64,000 bases of DNA from Catellatospora coxensis. Its GTDB lineage: Bacteria; Actinomycetota; Actinomycetes; Mycobacteriales; Micromonosporaceae. Of this stretch, positions 57,630 to 64,000 are shown one piece after another (the stretch's first letter is position 1; every line of letters starts with the position of its first letter). The notes beneath the pieces were generated by a model that saw only the letters and a program-made list of their open reading frames with translations, was not told the DNA's origin and searched no databases. A program made the position numbers and the translations under genes. The stretch spans positions 16,549 to 80,548 of the forward strand of contig NZ_BONI01000043.1 in the NCBI RefSeq assembly GCF_016862635.1. The letters are read 5' to 3'.

Positions 57630-58574
57630 TCATGCCACGCCTCGCGGGCGCAGACGGCGGGCCTGGCGGCGACGCCGGATCAGTAGGAATGCGGCGGCAG
57701 CGATCAGTGCGAGCACACCGAGGGCGGGCAGGACGCCGGTGACCGCGGTCGTCGACGAGGTAGCCCGCACACCGCCCTCCGCGGTGGCGGTGACCGTGGT
57801 GGTGACGACGTCGACGGGCCACACGCCGCGTAGTGCCGCGCGCAGCCGGGTGCGCGCGCCGGGCACGAGGTCGAGCTGGGAGCCGGGTCCGGCCGCGGTG
57901 ACGGCGTGTCCGAACAGGCCGGACGAGGTGACCGTGAGCTCCGGCACCAGATGGATGTTGCCGGTGTTGGCCAGCGTGTAGGTCAGCTCGCCGGGGTCGG
58001 CGGCCAGGTCCTCGACGGCCAGGCCGGGCACGGTCGGGCCGCTGACGCGCAGGTAGACGCGAGCCGCCACGGCGTGGGTGACGCCGACGGTCATGCCGCC
58101 CTCGGCGAGCTGCCCGCTGGGCGTGGACTCGGCGGCGACGACGCCGCCGACGTGGTCGCCGGGCGGGGCGTTGGCCGGGACGGTGATGGTGAACGGGATG
58201 TCGGTCTGCCGCTTGGCGGGCACGACGACCTCGGCCAGGCCGAGCTGCGTCCACGCGCCTACGCCCTGCTGCCGCTCGGTCTGCGGGAGCAGCCCGAACC
58301 CGCCGTCGGCGCTGGTGTTGAAGGCGTCCGCGCCGTACAGGCGCAGGGTCATCGGGCGGTCGGTCAGGTTCGCCACGCGCACCGAGTCGATGACGGTGCG
58401 GCCGGGTGGCGACTCCAGGAAGAAGTACTGCCGGGGGGCGGGGCCGGGCTTGTCCGGCGGGGTGGGCACGACCGCCCAGCGCCCGTTGCCGGCGGCGTGG
58501 GCCGGGACCGGCACGGTCACGGCGAGCAGTGCGGCGGCGAGCGCGACCGCGGCCGTACGCGACCAGATGGCCAT
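57630..58574 (-). CDS. DUF916-like cell-surface protein
   Basis: About 314 residues. Signal peptide, then the DUF916 pattern of WxL-locus proteins: FFLESPPGRTVIDSVRVANLTDRPMTL, LYGADAFNTSADGGFGLL, VGAWTQL, IPFTITVPANAPPGDHVGGVVA. A C-terminal transmembrane helix GVLPALGVLALIAAAAFLLI is followed by RRRRQARR. DUF916 proteins bind peptidoglycan and partner with WxL proteins; the next gene upstream encodes such a candidate. Confidence 0.82.
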   Translation of the reverse strand: MAIWSRTAAVALAAALLAVTVPVPAHAAGNGRWAVVPTPPDKPGPAPRQYFFLESPPGRTVIDSVRVANLTDRPMTLRLYGADAFNTSADGGFGLLPQTERQQGVGAWTQLGLAEVVVPAKRQTDIPFTITVPANAPPGDHVGGVVAAESTPSGQLAEGGMTVGVTHAVAARVYLRVSGPTVPGLAVEDLAADPGELTYTLANTGNIHLVPELTVTSSGLFGHAVTAAGPGSQLDLVPGARTRLRAALRGVWPVDVVTTTVTATAEGGVRATSSTTAVTGVLPALGVLALIAAAAFLLIRRRRQARRLRPRGVA

Positions 58575-58646
58575 CAGCCTCTCCCCGGGTGGTGGGATAC
58601 AGGGGGCCGGTGGGGACGGATAGCGCCCGCCCCCACCGGTTCCGCG

Positions 58647-60305
58647 TCAGCTCAGCGTGATCGTGAGCGTGGCGGAGTAGGAACCGGCCTGCTGGTGGGC
58701 GGGCACGGTCAGGGCGAGCGCCGCGGAGGCGTCGAAGCTGCCACCGGTGCCCGCCGCGTCGGCCGGGGCCGAGCACAGCGTGGCGCCGTTGACCGGACCC
58801 GCCGTGCCCGCGGCCGCGGTGACGGCGTTGGTCGCGCCGGCGGTGCCGGTGCAGGCGGGGGTCCAGGACAGGTTCGCCTTCGGGATGGTGCCGCCCGGGG
58901 TGCCGGTGAAGTCGGTGAGCGTGCCGACCAGGCTCCAGCCGAAGGTGCTGCCGCGGTAGTCCGTCACCGTGATGACCGGCAGCGTTCCGGTGCTGGTGTG
59001 GACGGTGCCGTCGAGCGTGACGCCCGACAGCGAGATGTTCCCGCTGCCCGCCGCGCGGGCCATCGCGAGGTTGCCCGCGGTGACGGTCTGCGACAGGTTG
59101 TACGTCAGCGAGCAGGTCCCGGTGGTCGCCGCGCCGGTCTTCGCGACGCAGGCGTCGGCCGAGGCCGCCCAGTTCGCGATGGCGAAGAGAGTGCCGGGGC
59201 CCACGCCCGACGACGCGCCGAGGTAGGCGGTCGCGGGTGCGTTGACGGTGTAGGTGGTGCTGATGCCGCCGGACGCCGAGGCCGTGATGGTCACGGGTGC
59301 GTCCCCGGTCGGGTTCGGCGGCGGGGGTCCGGCCAGCGCCTGGTAGCCGCGGATGGCCACGGAGCTGCCCGGGTTCCAGTTCGTGCCGGTCACCGCGACC
59401 GAGGTGCCCGCGCCGCCGCCACCGGGGTTGATGGCGATGGTGGGCGTGCCCAGGATGGTGATCGGCGCGAGGACGGTGTTGACGCCGTCGGAGACCGCGA
59501 CGCTGCGGACCCCGGTGGTGGCGCCCGCCGGCACGGCGATGGTGCCCGTCCCGGCTCCCGACCCGTCGGTGCTGCCCGTGCCGGAGCCCTCGCCCGTGCC
59601 CGCGCCCGCGCCGTCCCGGAGGGAGGCGGTGAGCGTCGCGCCGGGCGCCAGGCCCGCCACCGCGAAGGTGACGGTGTCACCGGCGCGGGCGTGCGTGGTG
59701 ACGGTCTGCCCGGTCACCGCGGTCACGGTGGCCGAGCCGTCGAACACGTTGAACGCCTCGACGATGGTGCTGGCCTGGGGCGCGGCCTTGTGGTCGCGGT
59801 CCCCGGCGTTGGAGCAGTACGTCGCCGCGGTGGTGTTGGCGAACTTCACCCGCGTCACCGTGGCGGTGGCCGCGCCGGCGGTCGGTCCGGCGACGAAGGT
59901 GCCCGTCGCCGAGATCGCGCCGAGCGGCGTGTACGGATCCTTGGCCGACGTCGGGTACGGCGCCAGGTTCAGCGTGACCGTGCCCGACTGCGAGCCGCCG
60001 AGCGCCACCGTGGCGACCACCGGGACGTCGCCGGCGACCAACGGGGCGGGCCCGTTGAGCGGTCCGGCGGCGGCCGTGAGCGTGACCGTGACGGTCTGGC
60101 CCGGTGCCGGCGTGGCCGGTGACAGGGTCAGCCCGAACGTGTCGCTCCAGGTGGTCGGTGACGAGCCGGTGCCCGCGTCGCCGAAGTAGAGCCGGCAGCC
60201 CAGCGAATTCGCTGTCGGCCCGTACGCCTGTGCCGGGGCTTCGATGAGACCCAGCGCGGCGACGACAGCGATGCTGCTGGTGACGACCGCCCACTTACTT
60301 CGCAT
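58647..60305 (-). CDS. Large secreted Ig/WxL-like surface protein
   Basis: About 552 residues with a signal peptide (MRSKWAVVTSSIAVVAALGL). Beta-rich, Thr/Ala/Gly-rich mature region with Ig-like repeats, a GTGEGSGTGSTDGSGAGTG linker near residue 235 and a C-terminal part containing ANLSWTPACTG, a WxL-like motif, ending in YSATLTITLS. Such C-termini bind peptidoglycan non-covalently in WxL systems. It is the first gene of a leftward surface-protein cluster and has a palindrome in its promoter region. Confidence 0.75.
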   Translation of the reverse strand: MRSKWAVVTSSIAVVAALGLIEAPAQAYGPTANSLGCRLYFGDAGTGSSPTTWSDTFGLTLSPATPAPGQTVTVTLTAAAGPLNGPAPLVAGDVPVVATVALGGSQSGTVTLNLAPYPTSAKDPYTPLGAISATGTFVAGPTAGAATATVTRVKFANTTAATYCSNAGDRDHKAAPQASTIVEAFNVFDGSATVTAVTGQTVTTHARAGDTVTFAVAGLAPGATLTASLRDGAGAGTGEGSGTGSTDGSGAGTGTIAVPAGATTGVRSVAVSDGVNTVLAPITILGTPTIAINPGGGGAGTSVAVTGTNWNPGSSVAIRGYQALAGPPPPNPTGDAPVTITASASGGISTTYTVNAPATAYLGASSGVGPGTLFAIANWAASADACVAKTGAATTGTCSLTYNLSQTVTAGNLAMARAAGSGNISLSGVTLDGTVHTSTGTLPVITVTDYRGSTFGWSLVGTLTDFTGTPGGTIPKANLSWTPACTGTAGATNAVTAAAGTAGPVNGATLCSAPADAAGTGGSFDASAALALTVPAHQQAGSYSATLTITLS

Positions 60306-60324
60306 GGAACCTCCCTTCTCCTCC

Positions 60325-60345
60325 TTGTTTCGCTAGACGAAACAA
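60325..60345. promoter_or_regulatory. Palindromic operator in divergent promoter region
   Basis: TTGTTTCG-CTAGA-CGAAACAA, perfect 8-bp arms, 20 bases upstream of the surface-protein gene start. It shares the GTTTCGCTAGA string with site A but has inverted half-sites, so it probably serves another regulator. GACGAAACGGTG and CTACGAAACACC at 60475-60503 are additional half-sites in this gap. Confidence 0.5.
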
Positions 60346-60517
60346 TGTTCTCGCCAGCGATACGTCAATGAAGTCAGCGGCGACCCGGCTTGTCAACCGT
60401 CCGACCGGAGATGTTTACGGACGGCCACCGGAAACCCTTGCGCCATCAGGGCAGGGAGGTTTAGCTTTCCCACTGACGAAACGGTGTTCCCATCTACGAA
60501 ACACCAGGGCGGTCCAG

Positions 60518-61207
60518 ATGATCTCTGCGTTGATGGCCTCGATCGCGGTAGGCATGCTGATCCTGGCCGGGCTGGCGGCACGCCGCCGAGCAGCCGCCGG
60601 ACCGGCCGCGATCCTCGTCGCCGTGATCTGCGTGGGCCTCGCCTACGACAGCGGAGCCGTCGCCGTCGGGCGGCCGCTCGGCTTCGGCGCGGCCCTGGAA
60701 GCCGTCAACGCGCCGCGGTACTGGATCCACGCCGTGTTCACGCCGCTGCTCGTCGTCGCAGCCACAGCCCTGGCCGCCCGGCTGGGCGTGACCTGGCTTC
60801 GGCGACCGGCTGTGCGGATCGCCGGGGGTGTCCTGGTCGCGGTCCTGATCGCGCTCGGTGTCGCCGCCGACGTCTTCGCGCTGCGCCTGGAGCCGAAGGA
60901 GTACGCGGACACCCTGCGCTACGTCAACGCGGCCACCGCCGGGCCGCCGGTCCCGGCGATCGTCACGATGCTCGTCGTCGTCGTGATCGGCGCGCTGGTG
61001 TGGCGCACGGCCCGGTTCCCCTGGCTCTGCCTGGGCGGGATCGCCATGTTCGCCGCCGCCGGCGCCGGGGCCGCCCACTTCTGGCTCGGCAACGTCGGCG
61101 AGCTGCTACTGCAGTTGGCAGTCCTCGCCACGGTCCTCCGCACGACCCGCCCGGCCCCCGACCCCGCGCCCTCCCAGCCGACGCAGGAGCCACTTCCGCA
61201 AAACTGA
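60518..61207 (+). CDS. Multipass membrane protein, function unknown
   Basis: About 229 residues with six or seven hydrophobic segments. Landmarks: ISALMASIAVGMLILAGLA, LEAVNAPRYWIHAVFTPLLV (conserved-looking Arg-Tyr-Trp-His), LRLEPKEYADTLRYVNA in a loop and a Pro-rich C-terminus. No enzyme motif is visible. The ATG at 60518 lacks a clear ribosome site. It diverges from the surface-protein cluster. Confidence 0.65.
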   Translation: MISALMASIAVGMLILAGLAARRRAAAGPAAILVAVICVGLAYDSGAVAVGRPLGFGAALEAVNAPRYWIHAVFTPLLVVAATALAARLGVTWLRRPAVRIAGGVLVAVLIALGVAADVFALRLEPKEYADTLRYVNAATAGPPVPAIVTMLVVVVIGALVWRTARFPWLCLGGIAMFAAAGAGAAHFWLGNVGELLLQLAVLATVLRTTRPAPDPAPSQPTQEPLPQN

Positions 61208-61242
61208 CTTCCGGCGGGTGGCCCAGGAAGGCACTGCTTCGC

Positions 61243-61296
61243 TGCGCGGTTACATCTTTTTTGATGTGGCCACATCAAAAAAGATGTAACCGCGCA
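61243..61296. repeat. Perfect 54-bp palindrome
   Basis: 27-bp arms without a loop, beginning TGCGCGGTTACATCTTTTTT and centred on GTGGCCAC. The 19545-19596 element shares GATGTGGCCACATC and the CATCTTTTT tracts. It lies downstream of the membrane-protein gene and could form an efficient terminator hairpin; T-runs are present on both strands. Confidence 0.85.
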
Positions 61297-61440
61297 CAGG
61301 GACACATGCCCGCACCCGGCCTTGCAGGGCGTCACGCGGCGATCACGTCCGGCAAGCAGGTCGGCGGTGGCCCGGCCCGAAACGACGCAGCATCGGCCGC
61401 AACATGCCCCTGACCAGGTCGAAGTCCGTAGAATTCAGGC

Positions 61441-63027
61441 ATGTCGCGGCAATCGGCGGGGCGGCGGGCACGGGTTCTGGTGACCGGAGCGACCGGGTAC
61501 ATCGGCGGGCGGCTCGCTCCACGGCTGATCGAGGCCGGTCACCACGTGCGCTGCCTGACCAGGTCGGCGGGGCGGCTGCGGGACGTGCCGTGGGCGCACG
61601 AGGCGGAGATCGCCGAGGCGGACGTGCTCGACCTGGACGCCACCCGCGACGCCCTGCGCGACATCGACGTGGCCTACTACCTGGTGCACTCGCTGGGCGC
61701 GCCGCAGTTCGAGGATGTGGACCGCCGGGCCGCGCACACCTTCGCCGAGGCCGCGCGCCAGGCCGGGGTGGGACGCATCGTCTACCTGGGCGGCCCGGAA
61801 CCGAAGCACGCCCTGGACGGCACGCCGACCTCGGCGCACCTGCGCTCCCGGGACGAGGTGGCGACCCTGCTGGCCGCGTCCGGCGTGCCCACGGTGACGT
61901 TGCGGGCGGCGGTCATCATCGGCTCCGGCTCGGCCTCGTTCGAGATGCTGCGCTACCTGACCGAGCGGCTGCCGGTCATGGTCACCCCGCGCTGGGTCGG
62001 CACCCGCATCCAGCCGATCGCCGTGCGCGACGTGCTGCACTACCTGGTCGCCTGGGCGAGCGTGCCGGAGCAGGTCAGCCGCTCCTTCGACATCGGCGGC
62101 CCCGACGTGCTCACCTACCGCCAGATGATGGACCGGTATGCCCGCATCGCCGGGCTGCGCCCGCGCGTCATCGTGCCGGTCGGGGTGCTCACGCCCTGGC
62201 TCAGCTCGCAGTGGGTCAACCTGGTCACGCCGGTGCCCGGCGCGATCGCCAAACCGCTGGTCGCCAGCCTCATCCACGAGGCGGTGTGCCGCGAGCACGA
62301 CATCGCGCGGTACGTGCCCGACCCGCCGGAGGGGCTCAAGGGCTTCGACGAGGCGGTCGCGCTGGCACTGGCGAAGATCCGTGACGCCGATGTGGAGACC
62401 CGCTGGTCGACGGCGACCTGGACGGGCGCGCCGGCCGAGCCGCTGCCCACCGACCCGGACTGGTCGGGCGGCAGCGTTTACATCGACCACAAGACGCGCC
62501 GGGTGCACGCGCCGCCGGACGCGCTGTGGAACGTGATCGTGCGCATCGGCGGCGAGACCGGCTGGTACTCCTCGCCCATGGCCTGGGTGCTGCGCGGCTG
62601 GTTCGACCGGCTGATCGGCGGGGTCGGGCTGCGCCGGGGGCGGCGCGACCCGGTGGAGCTCTACGTCGGGGAGGCGCTGGACTTCTGGCGTGTCGAGGAG
62701 ATCGAGCACGGGCGGCTGCTGCGGCTGCGGGCGGAGATGCTGCTGCCCGGCCGGGCCTGGCTGGAGCTGCGGGTGGATCCCGACCTGCTCAGCCCTGCGC
62801 ACGTGTGCCGGTACGACCAGCGGGCCGTGTTCATCCCGCACGGGCTGGCCGGGCACCTGTACTGGCAGTGCATCTCGCCGTTCCACCACTTCATCTTCGG
62901 CGGCATGGCCCGCAACATCGCCCACGCCGCGGAACGCGCCGCGTCCCCCGCCGAGCCGACGCCCCCGCCGGTCCGGGCGCTGTCGCCGACCCGGGTCCGC
63001 GCCGAAGGCTCACCGTCCGGCCCGTAG
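61441..63027 (+). CDS. NAD(P)-binding SDR fused to DUF2867 domain
   Basis: About 528 residues. N-terminal atypical SDR/NmrA-like domain: VLVTGATGYIGGRLAPRLIEAGH, AYYLVHSLG, GRIVYLGGPEP. C-terminal DUF2867 domain from about residue 340: SVYIDHKTRRVHAPPDALWNV, ETGWYSSPMAWVLRGWFDRLIGG, ISPFHHFIFGGMARN. A well-known two-domain actinobacterial arrangement of unknown reaction. The ATG at 61441 follows a GC-poor stretch with a plausible promoter. It ends before a terminator. Confidence 0.9.
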   Translation: MSRQSAGRRARVLVTGATGYIGGRLAPRLIEAGHHVRCLTRSAGRLRDVPWAHEAEIAEADVLDLDATRDALRDIDVAYYLVHSLGAPQFEDVDRRAAHTFAEAARQAGVGRIVYLGGPEPKHALDGTPTSAHLRSRDEVATLLAASGVPTVTLRAAVIIGSGSASFEMLRYLTERLPVMVTPRWVGTRIQPIAVRDVLHYLVAWASVPEQVSRSFDIGGPDVLTYRQMMDRYARIAGLRPRVIVPVGVLTPWLSSQWVNLVTPVPGAIAKPLVASLIHEAVCREHDIARYVPDPPEGLKGFDEAVALALAKIRDADVETRWSTATWTGAPAEPLPTDPDWSGGSVYIDHKTRRVHAPPDALWNVIVRIGGETGWYSSPMAWVLRGWFDRLIGGVGLRRGRRDPVELYVGEALDFWRVEEIEHGRLLRLRAEMLLPGRAWLELRVDPDLLSPAHVCRYDQRAVFIPHGLAGHLYWQCISPFHHFIFGGMARNIAHAAERAASPAEPTPPPVRALSPTRVRAEGSPSGP

Positions 63028-63047
63028 CACGCCGCGTGAACGTGCGC

Positions 63048-63081
63048 GGAGGCGCCACCCAGGGGTGCGGGTGGCGCCTCC
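63048..63081. terminator. Bidirectional hairpin terminator
   Basis: 13-bp perfect stem GGAGGCGCCACCC / GGGTGGCGCCTCC with an 8-base loop, followed by GTCATTTCTTT, between the convergent SDR-DUF2867 and metallopeptidase genes. Confidence 0.85.
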
Positions 63082-63107
63082 GTCATTTCTTTCCGGGGAG
63101 GATCAGG

Positions 63108-64000
63108 TCAGAGGGTCAGCGACCATGTGTCGATACGCCCGGTGTCCAGGGAGGCGGCGTCACGGACCCGCAGGGTCCAGGTGCCGTTGGCGGCCTCCGT
63201 GGAGAGGTTGACGGTGAAGGTCTGGCTGATGTTGTCGGCGCTGCCGCCGGACCGGTTGTGCAGGTTGTACACCGATCCGTCCGGCGCAACGAGGTCCACG
63301 ACCAGGTCACCCTTGTAGGTGTGGATGATGTTCACCGCGACGGCGCTGGTGGCCGACGCGTTGCGGGCGCAGCCCGAGATGGTGATGGTGCTGGTCACCG
63401 TCGTGTTGTCCGGGATGGTGACATCGGTCGGGTTGGTGCCCGTGCAGCCCGGCGCGCCGTTGACGGTCAGGCTGTAGGTGGTGGTCCGGGTCGAGCTCGC
63501 GCCCGTGCCCGTGACGGTCACCGCGTACGTGCCCGAGGGGGTCGACGAGCTGGTCGCGATGGTCAGCGTGGAGCTGCCGCCGGCCGAGGTGATCGACGTC
63601 GGGCTGAACGACGCGGTCGCGCCGCTCGGCAGGCCGCTGGCCGACAGGCTCACGGTCTGCGCGCTGCCGTTGGTCAGCGTGGCGCCGATGGTGCTGGTGA
63701 CCGAGCTACCGGGGTTGACCGAGCCCGACGCCGGCGAGGCGGCGAGGGAGAAGTCGTTGCCGGTCGGGCAGGCGGTGTCGCTGCCGGCCACGTTGACCGC
63801 GGTCCAGGCGGCCTGGACGGTCTTGTACTCGACCGAGCAGGTGCCGTAGAGGTCGGTCGCGGCACGCAGGGTGTACGCGCGGGCGGTGTTGGCCGGGTTG
63901 CTGGTCAGCACGTAGCGGGTGCTGGAGGTGAAGTACACGTCCAGCGCGCGGTACCAGATCTTCTCGGCCTTGGCGCGGCCGATGCCGACGACGGCCGGAG
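63108..64000 (-). CDS. M4 (thermolysin-like) metallopeptidase, C-terminal part with P domain (cut by window edge)
   Basis: The frame is open to the window end, so the catalytic HExxH part lies outside. Visible: the end of the M4 C-terminal domain (GIGRAKAEKIWYRALDVYFT, RAATDLYGTCSVEYKTVQAAWTAVNV), a Ser/Thr-rich Ig-like domain (FSLAASPASGSVNPGSSV), then a proprotein-convertase P domain (DVTIPDNTTVTSTITISG, NIIHTYKGDLVVDLVAPDGSVYNLH, GTWTLRVRDAASLDTGRIDTWSL). Secreted protease; the P domain commonly stabilises or targets such enzymes. Confidence 0.9.
   Translation of the reverse strand, partial: PAVVGIGRAKAEKIWYRALDVYFTSSTRYVLTSNPANTARAYTLRAATDLYGTCSVEYKTVQAAWTAVNVAGSDTACPTGNDFSLAASPASGSVNPGSSVTSTIGATLTNGSAQTVSLSASGLPSGATASFSPTSITSAGGSSTLTIATSSSTPSGTYAVTVTGTGASSTRTTTYSLTVNGAPGCTGTNPTDVTIPDNTTVTSTITISGCARNASATSAVAVNIIHTYKGDLVVDLVAPDGSVYNLHNRSGGSADNISQTFTVNLSTEAANGTWTLRVRDAASLDTGRIDTWSLTL

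Noticed and set aside
57432..57640. Coding extension through the 57497-57542 hairpin
   Set aside because: The open frame exists only because the palindrome lacks stops; the signal peptide begins after it.
60325..60345. Membership of TTGTTTCGCTAGACGAAACAA in the GGAAACNNCGTTTC regulon
   Set aside because: Half-sites are inverted and differently spaced, and the genes are surface proteins; treated as a separate operator.

Overview
The window is about 64 kb of very GC-rich DNA (roughly 70-75 % by eye) with GTG starts, ATGA/GTGA gene overlaps, a mycothiol-isomerase-like (TIGR03086) protein and many ricin-lectin/WxL-type secreted proteins. This suggests an actinomycete, most likely of the Micromonosporaceae; the family is an inference. 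I see no rRNA, tRNA, CRISPR array, transposase or origin.

Positions 1-40.6 kb form a catabolic island broken by a few secreted-protein genes. It holds three aldehyde dehydrogenases, an acyl-CoA ligase, two class III CoA transferases, an acyl-CoA dehydrogenase, lyases of the HMG-CoA-lyase, CitE and PrpB families, a PrpD-like protein, a cyclic amidohydrolase, an isochorismatase-fold amidase, a nitrilase, a cyclase, a flavin reductase fusion, a flavin monooxygenase and a maleate-isomerase-family protein. Its most striking part is a tightly overlapping operon at 31988-40515. In order it encodes a nitrilase, a red chlorophyll catabolite reductase (RCCR) homologue, a chlorophyllase-like hydrolase, a Rieske oxygenase (pheophorbide a oxygenase-like role), a second RCCR-like protein, an unknown possibly calycin-like protein, an SDR very close to plant NOL/NYC1 chlorophyll b reductases, a membrane protein and the maleate-isomerase-like enzyme. 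This is the toolkit of plant chlorophyll breakdown in bacterial operon form. I infer a tetrapyrrole/chlorophyll-catabolite degradation system whose pyrrole-derived imides could be hydrolysed (cyclic amidohydrolase, amidase), isomerised or hydrated, and split to central metabolites by the PrpD/PrpB/HMGL/CitE-type enzymes.

Five divergent gaps of this island (5.26, 8.72, 20.56, 30.92 and 31.96 kb) each carry a hyphenated palindrome close to GGAAACNNCGTTTCGC. The only IclR regulator (19637-20446) lies next to one of them, so a single IclR regulon is proposed. A TetR/TIGR03086 pair at 28.8-30.1 kb has its own operators.

40.6-48.8 kb is a carotenoid cluster: a CarH/LitR-like MerR regulator, CrtI and GGPP synthase on one strand; CrtB, a split lycopene cyclase, an acyltransferase, a glycosyltransferase and a P450 on the other. 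49-51.5 kb holds a pectate lyase with a candidate LacI-type operator pair and a LAxTG-anchored Ig-like protein. 51.5-60.3 kb has a branched-chain-type ABC importer with a fused LivH-LivM-LivG polypeptide, preceded by WxL/DUF916-like surface proteins. 60.5-64 kb has a membrane protein, an SDR-DUF2867 protein and the end of an M4 metallopeptidase with a P domain.

Intergenic palindromic elements of several sequence families are scattered throughout. Two of them lie inside reading frames (citE-like gene and nitrilase) without breaking them.
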